A model generated the notes under the pieces. That model saw nothing but the letters and a program-made list of their open reading frames with translations. It searched no databases and was not told where the DNA came from. The position numbers and the translations under genes were made by a program. Shown one piece after another: positions 1-4,510 of a DNA stretch of 5,135 bases. The DNA comes from Chitinophagaceae bacterium (GTDB lineage: Bacteria > Bacteroidota > Bacteroidia > Chitinophagales > Chitinophagaceae). Each line of letters begins with the position of its first letter. Position 1 is the stretch's first letter. Location: contig JALOMX010000188.1 of NCBI GenBank assembly GCA_025455245.1, forward strand, positions 1 to 5,135, written 5' to 3'.

Positions 1-312
1 CGTCCTTCAAGTTTGCCTTCGAGTTTGCCTTCGAGTTTGCCTTTCAGTTCACCTTCCAATTTTGCTGTTTCCAGCATACTTTTAGAAATGACCGTATTTT
101 TTATGTATTCTTCGTAATCTTTTCTTTCCTGTGTGTTCATGGCGTCTATTTTTAGTTGGGCTTCCACTTTGTCCAAACCCTTTCCCCGGTACCTTTCTGG
201 AAGCGCGTTGTTTTTAAAATAGTAAATCCATTCGTCCAAGGCTGTCTTTAGCTACATTGTCAAAGTTATTCACTTTAATAATATAGTATTCAGGGGAAAT
301 TTGGCAGACTTT
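1..312 (-). pseudogene. Rpn-family nuclease/putative transposase, C-terminal remnant
   Basis: The reverse strand reads PEYYIIKVNNFDNVAKDSL, then in another frame DEWIYYFKNNALPERYRGKG, LDKVEAQLKIDAMNTQERKD and YEEYIKNTVISKSMLETAKL, followed by repeated EGK/LEG. I recognise this as the C-terminal half of the Rpn family (recombination-promoting nuclease, PD-(D/E)XK fold, often labelled putative transposase). The two parts join if one base is removed near 236-237: KDSL is followed by an extra base before DEW. The N-terminal nuclease domain is absent. The first frame meets a TAA at 313-315, and the infA promoter begins about 60 bp further on. A second shift near 292-293 is possible, because the other frame reads KKSAKFP just upstream, which would extend the remnant to about 347. 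The 3' end lies outside the window. The preserved wording suggests recent decay; a sequencing error could explain the single extra base but not the missing domain. Confidence 0.8.
4..63. repeat. 12-bp tandem repeat in the Rpn remnant
   Basis: Five dodecamers start at 4, 16, 28, 40 and 52. The middle copies, at 16 and 28, are identical (CCTTCGAGTTTG) and the outer ones diverge. On the reverse strand they encode Glu-Gly-Lys-Leu units (EGELKGKLEGKLEGKLEG), a charged, probably helical tail common at the C-terminus of this family. The period is a multiple of three, so copy number can change without shifting the frame. The array continues to the window edge, so its full length is unknown. Confidence 0.85.
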
Positions 313-375
313 TTACCCAAAAATGTGTTTTTTTTGCCCCTTTCAGTTTATTTACTTAAAATAATTCACGAAAAT

Positions 376-408
376 TTTGCACGATTTCGGTGAATACTAC
401 TATCTTTG
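376..408 (+). promoter_or_regulatory. Bacteroidota-type promoter for infA and downstream genes
   Basis: TTTG at 376-379 and TATCTTTG at 401-408 are separated by 21 bp. This matches the known primary-sigma promoter of Bacteroidota (-33 TTTG or TTG, -7 TAnnTTTG, spacing about 19-21). Transcription should begin a few bases after 408, leaving a leader of only about 10-15 nt before the infA ATG at 425. It is the only full match I found in any spacer, which makes it the likely main promoter for the seven genes unless transcription also enters from outside the window. Confidence 0.72.
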
Positions 409-424
409 CGCTCCCAAAATCAGT

Positions 425-643
425 ATGTCGAAACAAAGTCTTATTAAACAAGATGGTGTAATAGTGGAAGCACTCTCCAACGCAATGTTCAGGGTGCGCC
501 TCGAAAACGGTCACGAGATACTGGCAACTATTTCCGGAAAAATGAGGATGCACTACATCCGTATTTTGCCCGGAGACAAGGTAGGGGTGGAAATGAGTCC
601 TTACGACCTCACACGTGGAAGAATCATTTTCAGGTATAAATAA
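425..643 (+). CDS. infA: Translation initiation factor IF-1
   Basis: The product is 72 residues, the usual IF-1 length. IF-1 is a cytoplasmic OB-fold protein that binds the 30S A site and assists IF-2 and IF-3 in choosing the initiator tRNA. Recognisable segments are the first strands, [24 protein letters not shown] (residues 9-32), then [30 protein letters not shown] (38-67), all typical of the family. The frame is open from 377, but the ATG at 425 gives the standard N-terminus [11 protein letters not shown], and the upstream ATG lies before the expected transcription start. There is no Shine-Dalgarno motif, as usual in this phylum. The promoter lies immediately upstream and rpmJ follows after 66 bp. 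The gene that commonly precedes infA (map or secY) is not here; the Rpn remnant is. Confidence 0.97.
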   Translation: MSKQSLIKQDGVIVEALSNAMFRVRLENGHEILATISGKMRMHYIRILPGDKVGVEMSPYDLTRGRIIFRYK

Positions 644-650
644 AATTATG

Positions 651-691
651 TTACCGATTACCGGTACCCGGGTGTCCGGTGAACCGGTGAC
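651..691. repeat. Degenerate 7-8 bp array with hairpin, infA-rpmJ spacer
   Basis: The stretch parses as TTACCGA, TTACCGG, TACCCGGG, TGTCCGG, TGAACCGG, TGAC: a drifting unit of roughly T-N-N-CCGG with 7-8 bp period. It is much richer in G and C than the A/T-rich bases on either side. It can also fold: ACCGGT at 660-665 pairs with ACCGGT at 683-688, and CCGG at 668-671 pairs with CCGG at 676-679 around a GTGT loop, with a small internal bulge. There is no T-run after the stem, so it does not look like a terminator. Its function is unknown; it may stabilise or process the message. Confidence 0.6.
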
Positions 692-709
692 AAAAATTTA
701 GATTAAATC

Positions 710-826
710 ATGAGAGTTCGTGCATCCATCAAAAAGCGTAGCGCCGACTGCAAAATTGTACGTCGTAAGGGCAAATTGTACATTGTAAACAAGAAGAATC
801 CCCGCTTTAAGCAGCGTCAGGGATAA
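710..826 (+). CDS. rpmJ: 50S ribosomal protein bL36, zinc-free form
   Basis: This 38-codon gene starts [20 protein letters not shown] and ends [10 protein letters not shown]. bL36 is the smallest large-subunit protein and binds 23S rRNA. Zinc-binding forms carry three Cys and one His. Here the first Cys position is Ser11, Cys14 remains, the third Cys is replaced near Asn27, and the His before the final KQRQG is Phe33. Only one ligand survives, so zinc binding is not expected. From memory, this form is normal in Bacteroidota rather than damage. Length and both termini match the family, which fixes the ATG at 710. There is no Shine-Dalgarno; an A/T-rich stretch precedes the start. It lies between infA and rpsM on the same strand, as is common for this cluster. 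Confidence 0.96.
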   Translation: MRVRASIKKRSADCKIVRRKGKLYIVNKKNPRFKQRQG

Positions 827-840
827 TGTTGAAGAGTGCA

Positions 841-875
841 GTAAATCGTAAATCGTAAATTGTAAATCGTAAATA
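841..875. repeat. GTAAATC heptamer array, rpmJ-rpsM spacer
   Basis: Five head-to-tail 7-mers fill 841-875: GTAAATC, GTAAATC, GTAAATT, GTAAATC, GTAAATA. The array ends four bases before the rpsM ATG and so forms most of its translation-initiation region. It is A/U-rich with no self-complementarity, so it should leave the start codon exposed. Changes in copy number would move nothing in frame but would change the spacing and A content upstream of rpsM. Confidence 0.9.
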
Positions 876-879
876 AATT

Positions 880-1260
880 ATGGCTCGTATTGCCGGTATT
901 GACCTTCCTAAAAATAAGCGCGGAGAAATAGGTCTCACCTATATCTACGGTATTGGTCCCAGCACCGCCAGGTATATTCTTGACAAGGCGGGAATTGATG
1001 TAAATAAAAAAGTGAATGCCTGGAACGATGATGAGTTAAACGCCATCCGTACCATCATCACCGAAGAAATCAAGGTAGAAGGTGCTTTGCGCAGCGAAGT
1101 ATCTATGAATATTAAGCGTTTGCTTGATATTGCCTGCTACCGCGGTCTTCGTCATCGTAAGGGACTGCCTGTTCGTGGTCAGCGCACCCGTACCAACAGC
1201 CGTACAAGGAAAGGTAAGCGTAAAACCGTTGCCGGTAAAAAGAAAGCGCCTAAGAAGTAA
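880..1260 (+). CDS. rpsM: 30S ribosomal protein uS13
   Basis: The 126-residue product starts [20 protein letters not shown], the standard uS13 opening, with the helix-two-turn-helix segment [14 protein letters not shown] (21-34). The basic C-terminal region includes [20 protein letters not shown] (87-106) and a lysine-rich tail ending GKKKAPKK. uS13 sits in the 30S head, contacts 16S rRNA and the P-site tRNA, and forms intersubunit bridges with the 50S. Length is normal for the family. The ATG at 880 gives the conserved N-terminus, so it is secure even without a Shine-Dalgarno. The gene lies 53 bp after rpmJ and is followed by a terminator-like hairpin rather than directly by rpsK. Confidence 0.98.
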   Translation: MARIAGIDLPKNKRGEIGLTYIYGIGPSTARYILDKAGIDVNKKVNAWNDDELNAIRTIITEEIKVEGALRSEVSMNIKRLLDIACYRGLRHRKGLPVRGQRTRTNSRTRKGKRKTVAGKKKAPKK

Positions 1261-1267
1261 TAACAGG

Positions 1268-1301
1268 GTCGTGGGTGGAATATTTCATCCACGGCTTTTT
1301 T
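1268..1301 (+). terminator. Intrinsic terminator-like hairpin after rpsM
   Basis: Starting 8 bp after the rpsM stop codon, bases 1268-1279 pair with 1284-1295 as a 12-bp stem (three G-U pairs) around a 4-base ATAT loop, followed at once by six T (1296-1301). This is a textbook rho-independent layout inside a presumed operon. rpsK and everything after it would need read-through or another promoter. A weak promoter-like match (AATGTTTG, 1315-1322, first base off consensus and no clear -33 element) lies just downstream. Confidence 0.75.
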
Positions 1302-1357
1302 ATATAAACCCGGCAATGTTTGGATATTATGCGGTTGCATAAAGGAGAACAACCGGT

Positions 1358-1375
1358 TCCCGATCGATATCGGGA
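1358..1375. repeat. TCCCGAT-N4-ATCGGGA palindrome, rpsM-rpsK spacer
   Basis: TCCCGAT (1358-1364) and ATCGGGA (1369-1375) are perfect inverted repeats around CGAT. They directly follow, and share one base with, a second palindrome, AACCGGTT (1351-1358). I recall similar CCCGAT/ATCGGG palindromes in intergenic DNA of this phylum, but this is from memory. There is no T-run of terminator quality after it, only a mixed A/T tract. The spacer also has an AAAGGAG motif at 1341-1347 with no start codon at a useful distance. rpsK begins at 1413 after a purine-rich AAGAAAAAAGAAA stretch. Confidence 0.6.
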
Positions 1376-1412
1376 TTTATTATTTAATTGATTACCTCCA
1401 AGAAAAAAGAAA

Positions 1413-1820
1413 ATGGCAAAGCAACAACAGCAAATGAGCGCCAAAGCTGCCGCTAAAAAGCGTGTAGTGAAAGTGGACGCAAGCGGCGATGTACACATCA
1501 ATGCTACATTCAACAACATCATTGTAAGTATTACCAACAAATCCGGTCAGGTTATCAGTTGGTCTTCTGCCGGAAAAATGGGTTTCCGCGGAAGTAAGAA
1601 AAACACACCGTATGCAGCCCAAACAGCCGCAGCCGATGCAGCCCGTGTAGCTCTGGAAGCCGGGATGAAGCGTGCTGATGTGTTTGTGAAAGGCCCCGGT
1701 AGCGGTCGTGAAGGCGCTATCCGTTCCATTGCACAAAGTGGTATTGAAGTTACATCTATCAAGGATGTTACCCCTCTGCCGCACAATGGTTGCCGTCCTC
1801 CCAAGAAGAGAAGAGTATAA
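1413..1820 (+). CDS. rpsK: 30S ribosomal protein uS11
   Basis: The product has 135 residues. uS11 lies on the 30S platform, binds 16S rRNA and helps shape the exit-side mRNA path. Family segments include [18 protein letters not shown] (28-45), [20 protein letters not shown] (50-69), [13 protein letters not shown] (93-105) and the invariant C-terminus [15 protein letters not shown] (121-135). The Asn-Gly in that tail is the site converted to isoaspartate in E. coli uS11. A Gln/Ala/Lys-rich extension occupies residues 2-16. An internal Met at position 8 (1434) is a possible alternative start, but the ATG at 1413 follows the purine-rich tract and gives a normal MAK opening. A terminator-like hairpin upstream and a 195-bp spacer downstream isolate it more than usual. 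Confidence 0.98.
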   Translation: MAKQQQQMSAKAAAKKRVVKVDASGDVHINATFNNIIVSITNKSGQVISWSSAGKMGFRGSKKNTPYAAQTAAADAARVALEAGMKRADVFVKGPGSGREGAIRSIAQSGIEVTSIKDVTPLPHNGCRPPKKRRV

Positions 1821-1824
1821 TGCA

Positions 1825-1904
1825 AGTCAGGAAGACGGGAAGTCCGAAAGTTTTTAGTTGGTTTAACCATCTTTCGGTCTCCCGGACTTTCGGTCTTCCA
1901 GACT
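1825..1904. repeat. Opposed 8-bp arrays forming a long hairpin, rpsK-rpsD spacer
   Basis: The right arm reads CTTTCGGT (1871), CTCCCGGA (1879), CTTTCGGT (1887), CTTCCAGA (1895), an octamer array. The left arm on the reverse strand reads CTTTCGGA (1843-1850), CTTCCCGT (1835-1842), CTTCCTGA (1827-1834): the same octamer type in opposite orientation. Bases 1825-1846 pair with 1883-1904 over 22 positions with two mismatches and one G-U. AAAG at 1847-1850 then pairs with CTTT at 1871-1874, leaving exactly one octamer (1875-1882) bulged. The apex contains TGGT/ACCA. The base is followed by TAAAAAT rather than a T-run, so it is not a normal terminator on the + strand. Confidence 0.8.
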
Positions 1905-1962
1905 AAAAATATTGAATCGCCAAAGGTTCATTTTAAAAAAGGGTCCCTCATTGATTTTTTCA

Positions 1963-2000
1963 ACGCTTTTACTGATGAGCGGACCGATCCAAAAAAGCGT
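1963..2000 (+). promoter_or_regulatory. Hairpin in the rpsD leader
   Basis: ACGCTTTT (1963-1970) is perfectly complementary to AAAAGCGT (1993-2000) across a 22-base loop that contains GGACCGATCC. The stem ends 15 bases before the rpsD ATG. uS4 is a translational autoregulator in E. coli and Bacillus, where it binds mRNA leaders, so a uS4-responsive site here is conceivable. I see no match to the known S4 leader folds and the link is inference only. No TAnnTTTG promoter is visible in this spacer. Confidence 0.4.
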
Positions 2001-2015
2001 AAATGAATAATAACT

Positions 2016-2621
2016 ATGGCACGTTACACTGGTCCAAAGACCAAAATCAGCCGCATTTTCGGCGAGCCCATCCTGGGCAATGGCAAGTATCTCGGAAAAA
2101 ACAGCAATCCTCCGGGTCAACATGGCGCTAACCGCAAGCGTAAGCAATTAGGCGAGTACGCACTTCAGTTGAAAGAAAAGCAGAAAGCAAAGTACACTTA
2201 TGGTGTTCTTGAGCGTCAGTTCTACAAAACTTTCGTTGAAGCTGCACGTCGTAAGGGCGTTACCGGTGAAAACCTTATCAAGCTTCTTGAAGCTCGTTTG
2301 GACAACACCGTATTCCGCCTTGGCATTGCACCAAGCCGTCCTGCTGCCCGTCAGCTTGTAAGCCACAAGCACGTTACTGTGAATGGTGAAGTGGTAAACA
2401 TTCCTTCTTATCAGTTAAAGCCCGGTGATGTTATCGGTCTTAAAGAGAAGAGTGCAGCCAATCAATCAATCACTACGGTTATGAAAGGTAAAAACAATAA
2501 GTTCAACTGGCTCGATTGGAATGAAACCGAGCAAAAGGGGACCTTTATTGCATACCCTGAGCGTGCATCTGTTCCTGAAAACATTAAGGAGCAACTGATC
2601 GTGGAATTGTATAGCAAGTAA
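2016..2621 (+). CDS. rpsD: 30S ribosomal protein uS4, zinc-free form
   Basis: The product has 201 residues, a normal length. uS4 is a primary 16S rRNA-binding protein that nucleates assembly of the 30S body and contributes to decoding accuracy at the uS4-uS5 interface. The N-terminal part (MARYTGPKTKISRIFGEPIL, then NPPGQHGANRKRKQLGEYAL at 31-50) is typical. It has no cysteines, so it is the zinc-free type. The S4 RNA-binding domain runs from about 91 to 145, with LEARLDNTVFRLGIAPSRPA (91-110) and VTVNGEVVNIPSYQLKPGDV (120-139). The end, PENIKEQLIVELYSK, is the usual uS4 C-terminus. No Shine-Dalgarno precedes the ATG; AATAATAACT does. The gene lies between two structured spacers. Confidence 0.98.
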   Translation: MARYTGPKTKISRIFGEPILGNGKYLGKNSNPPGQHGANRKRKQLGEYALQLKEKQKAKYTYGVLERQFYKTFVEAARRKGVTGENLIKLLEARLDNTVFRLGIAPSRPAARQLVSHKHVTVNGEVVNIPSYQLKPGDVIGLKEKSAANQSITTVMKGKNNKFNWLDWNETEQKGTFIAYPERASVPENIKEQLIVELYSK

Positions 2622-2628
2622 TAGTATG

Positions 2629-2658
2629 AAGGGTTTGAAGAATTTCTTCAAACCTTTT
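2629..2658 (+). terminator. Terminator-like hairpin between rpsD and rpoA
   Basis: Beginning 7 bp after the rpsD stop, AAGGGTTTGAAG (2629-2640) pairs with CTTCAAACCTTT (2646-2657), with one G-U, around AATTT. Flanking TATGAA (2625-2630) and TTCATA (2660-2665) can extend or compete with the base. The T-run is short (TTTT, then AT), and the stem itself is A/T-rich, so it would be a leaky terminator, an mRNA-stability element or a processing site. rpoA follows 50 bp later with no strong promoter visible. Confidence 0.55.
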
Positions 2659-2697
2659 ATTCATATTAAATGGCTGAATTTTCAAATACGTAAAAAC

Positions 2698-2701
2698 GGA
2701 G
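2698..2701 (+). promoter_or_regulatory. Shine-Dalgarno-like GGAG before rpoA
   Basis: GGAG sits 7 bases before the rpoA ATG, a classical spacing. None of the other six genes in the cluster has a comparable motif at useful distance; their starts are preceded by A/T-rich sequence, as expected in Bacteroidota. It may be chance or may mark extra initiation strength for rpoA. Confidence 0.4.
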
Positions 2702-2708
2702 ATACATA

Positions 2709-3707
2709 ATGGCTATTTTAAGTTTCCAGAAGCCCGACAAAATCGTTTTGCAGAAAGCAACTGATTTTGAAGCGCAATTCGAATTCCGTCCGCTTGAGCC
2801 CGGTTACGGTCTTACAATTGGTAATGCCCTGCGCAGGGTGTTGCTTAGCTCACTTGAAGGTTATGCAATTACCGGCATCAAAATCGAAGGTGCTGAGCAT
2901 GAGTTTGCAACTATTCGCGGTATTGCCGAAGATGTTACTGAAATGATCCTGAACCTGAAGCAGGTTCGCTTTAAGAAAATTATTGAAGGCGAAGTTTCCC
3001 AGGAAAAAGTAACCCTCAGCCTGAAGAACAGAACCGAATTTACAGCAGCGGCTATTGGTGATGCTCTGCAAAGTTTTCAGGTTATGAATCCTGAATTGCA
3101 CATTGCCACCATGGATCCTTCTGCTAAACTTGATATTGAAATTCATATTGGAAAAGGTCGTGGGTATGTTCCTTCCGAAGAAAACCGTCTGAAGGATGCC
3201 CCATTCGGATATATTCCCATTGACTCTATTTTCACGCCTATCAAAAACGTAAAGTACACTGTGGAAAACACCCGTGTTGAACAGCGTACCGACTACGAAA
3301 AACTGCTGATGGAAGTGGTTACAGATGGCACCATCCATCCGGAAGAAGCTGTTAAGCAGGCATCCCGTATCCTCATTCAGCATCTGATGATCATCACCGA
3401 TGAAAACATCACTTTCGATACCAAGGAAGAGAAGAAAGAAGATATTGTTGATGAAAGCACACTGCAACTGCGCAAAGTATTGAAGACTCCGCTTGAAGAC
3501 CTCGATCTGAGTGTTCGTGCATTCAACTGTCTGAAAGCGGCCAAGATCAACAGCCTGAGCGAGCTTGTACAGTACGAGCAGGAAGACCTGATGAAGTTCC
3601 GCAACTTTGGTCAGAAGAGCCTGAGCGAAATTGAGCAGGTACTCATTGACCGCGGTCTTTCTTTCGGTATGGACCTTGCCAAGCTTGGTCTTGATAAAGA
3701 TGAATAA
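2709..3707 (+). CDS. rpoA: DNA-directed RNA polymerase subunit alpha
   Basis: The product has 332 residues, normal for bacterial alpha. Alpha dimerises to start assembly of RNA polymerase, and its C-terminal domain contacts promoter DNA and activators. The N-terminal domain (to about 235) shows RPLEPGYGLTIGNALRRVLL (27-46), GAEHEFATIRGIAEDVTEMI (61-80), GRGYVP (150-155), VEQRTDYEKL (190-199) and GTIHPEEAVKQAS (207-219). An acidic/lysine linker (about 238-254) leads to the C-terminal domain with LEDLDLSVRAFNCLKAAKIN (262-281) and RNFGQKSLSEIEQVLIDRGL (298-317). The DNA-contact residues known from E. coli are kept: Arg270, Asn273, Cys274 and Lys303 correspond to E. coli Arg265, Asn268, Cys269 and Lys298. 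One E. coli Lys (297) is Gln302 here. The conserved MAILSFQKPD opening and the GGAG support the ATG at 2709. Confidence 0.99.
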   Translation: MAILSFQKPDKIVLQKATDFEAQFEFRPLEPGYGLTIGNALRRVLLSSLEGYAITGIKIEGAEHEFATIRGIAEDVTEMILNLKQVRFKKIIEGEVSQEKVTLSLKNRTEFTAAAIGDALQSFQVMNPELHIATMDPSAKLDIEIHIGKGRGYVPSEENRLKDAPFGYIPIDSIFTPIKNVKYTVENTRVEQRTDYEKLLMEVVTDGTIHPEEAVKQASRILIQHLMIITDENITFDTKEEKKEDIVDESTLQLRKVLKTPLEDLDLSVRAFNCLKAAKINSLSELVQYEQEDLMKFRNFGQKSLSEIEQVLIDRGLSFGMDLAKLGLDKDE

Positions 3708-3716
3708 GGGGAGAAA

Positions 3717-3786
3717 TTCCAAATAAACAAATCCCAAATTCCAAAGTTTGGATTCCGACGAAAGCTTTGGAATTTGGAATTTGAAA
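3717..3786. repeat. Opposed TTTGGAA heptamer arrays forming a hairpin, rpoA-rplQ spacer
   Basis: The right arm carries TTTGGAA (3766), TTTGGAA (3773), TTTGAAA (3780). The left arm, read on the reverse strand, carries TTTGGAA (3739-3745), TTTGGGA (3732-3738), an 8-mer TTTGTTTA (3724-3731) and TTTGGAA (3717-3723). The two arrays face each other. Bases 3728-3746 pair with 3765-3783 over 19 positions with a single mismatch (C3733 against A3778), around an 18-base loop. A T6 tract at 3795-3800 is 11 bases beyond the stem, too far for a standard terminator. Similar AAATTCCAAATCCC-like intergenic repeats exist in other genomes (from memory). Confidence 0.8.
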
Positions 3787-3805
3787 ATTGTATATTTTTT
3801 ATCAC

Positions 3806-3830
3806 GTTGCATTCCTTGACACGGTGCAAC
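3806..3830 (+). promoter_or_regulatory. Small hairpin in the rplQ leader
   Basis: GTTGCA (3806-3811) is a perfect inverted repeat of TGCAAC (3825-3830), extendable by one T-G pair, with an 11-13 base loop. It ends 16 bases before the rplQ ATG. It could modulate initiation of rplQ or be chance; a 6-bp stem is weak evidence. Confidence 0.3.
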
Positions 3831-3846
3831 TTAAAAACAAACAGTC

Positions 3847-4416
3847 ATGCGTCACGGAGACAAACAAAACAATCTGGGCCGTACCAAATCGCATCGCGAT
3901 GCCCTGCTGCGCAATCTTGCCAGCGAACTGATCATGCACAAGCGTATTGTAACAACACATGCCAAAGCCCGTTCTTTGCGTACATACGTTGAGCCGCTGA
4001 TCACCAAGACAAAGAAAAACGACAGCGAAACACAGATCATGCACCAACACAGGGTTGTATTCAGCTACCTGCATGATAAGGCTGCTGTAAAAGAACTTTT
4101 CACAGTGGTTGGCCCCAAAGTGGCTTCCCGCCCCGGTGGTTATACCCGTATCCTGAAGCTTGGAAAAAGGGTTGGTGACAATGCTGAACTTGCACTTATT
4201 GAACTTGTTGACTTTAACGAAGTTTACGGTAAGGGCGTAGAAAAGGCCGCTGAACCTGCCAAGCGTACACGTCGCGGTAAAAAGAAAGCAGAAGTTGCTG
4301 ATGCAGCCGCTCCTGTTGCACCTGTCGAAACAGTAGAGGATGTTGTTATTGAAGAGGTAAAGGATGAACCTGCTACTGATGCTCCTTCAGCAGAAGCAAC
4401 TGATAAGAACGCATAA
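3847..4416 (+). CDS. rplQ: 50S ribosomal protein bL17 with charged C-terminal extension
   Basis: The product has 189 residues; the conserved core ends near residue 127 and the rest is an extension. bL17 binds 23S rRNA near the peptide-exit side of the 50S. Core motifs are [20 protein letters not shown] (1-20), [20 protein letters not shown] (21-40), [20 protein letters not shown] (95-114) and [13 protein letters not shown] (115-127). The tail has two parts: a basic stretch KRTRRGKKK (139-147), then an Ala/Pro/Val/Glu-rich acidic segment to the end. It looks disordered. Long acidic bL17 tails are, as far as I recall, common in Bacteroidota. The start is fixed by MRHG. It is the last gene of the cluster and is followed by a strong terminator. 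Confidence 0.98.
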   Translation: MRHGDKQNNLGRTKSHRDALLRNLASELIMHKRIVTTHAKARSLRTYVEPLITKTKKNDSETQIMHQHRVVFSYLHDKAAVKELFTVVGPKVASRPGGYTRILKLGKRVGDNAELALIELVDFNEVYGKGVEKAAEPAKRTRRGKKKAEVADAAAPVAPVETVEDVVIEEVKDEPATDAPSAEATDKNA

Positions 4417-4437
4417 TTTCATATCCGTTTTTAAAAT

Positions 4438-4475
4438 AAAAATACCCCCGAATTTGTTTTCGGGGGTATTTTTTT
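4438..4475. terminator. Strong, probably bidirectional terminator after rplQ
   Basis: A perfect 15-bp stem pairs 4438-4452 with 4459-4473, with core CCCCCGAA/TTCGGGGG around the loop TTTGTT. Seven T (4469-4475) follow on the + strand, and the matching A-run (4438-4442), preceded by more A, gives a U-run for transcripts from the opposite strand. It lies between convergent genes, so it can end both the ribosomal cluster and the - strand gene that stops at 4511. Confidence 0.95.
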
Positions 4476-4510
4476 ATAGTCAAAACCAGGTAAAGATTAC
4501 CATGATCCTG

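Noticed and set aside
377..424. N-terminally extended start for infA
   Set aside because: The extension has no family similarity and would begin upstream of the predicted transcription start; the ATG at 425 gives the standard 72-residue IF-1.
710..826. Missing zinc ligands in bL36 as a sign of a broken gene
   Set aside because: The protein is full length with intact conserved ends, and zinc-free bL36 is expected in this lineage.
841..875. Short CRISPR-like array
   Set aside because: Units are 7 bp with no spacers between them, so it is a tandem repeat and not a CRISPR array.
1315..1322. AATGTTTG as a promoter for rpsK
   Set aside because: The first base differs from TAnnTTTG and there is no TTTG or TTG at the right distance upstream, where the terminator hairpin lies. 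Kept only as a weak possibility.
1341..1347. AAAGGAG as a ribosome binding site for a small gene
   Set aside because: No start codon follows at usable distance, and rpsK begins about 65 bases later.
3784..3800. Intrinsic terminator formed by the rpoA-rplQ hairpin and T6
   Set aside because: The T-run is 11 bases beyond the stem; canonical terminators have it directly adjacent.
2850..3812. 320-codon open frame on the - strand opposite rpoA
   Set aside because: It lies wholly over rpoA and its spacer in antisense, has a Cys/Phe/Asn-heavy composition without a recognisable domain, and rpoA is certain. It is a codon-usage shadow.
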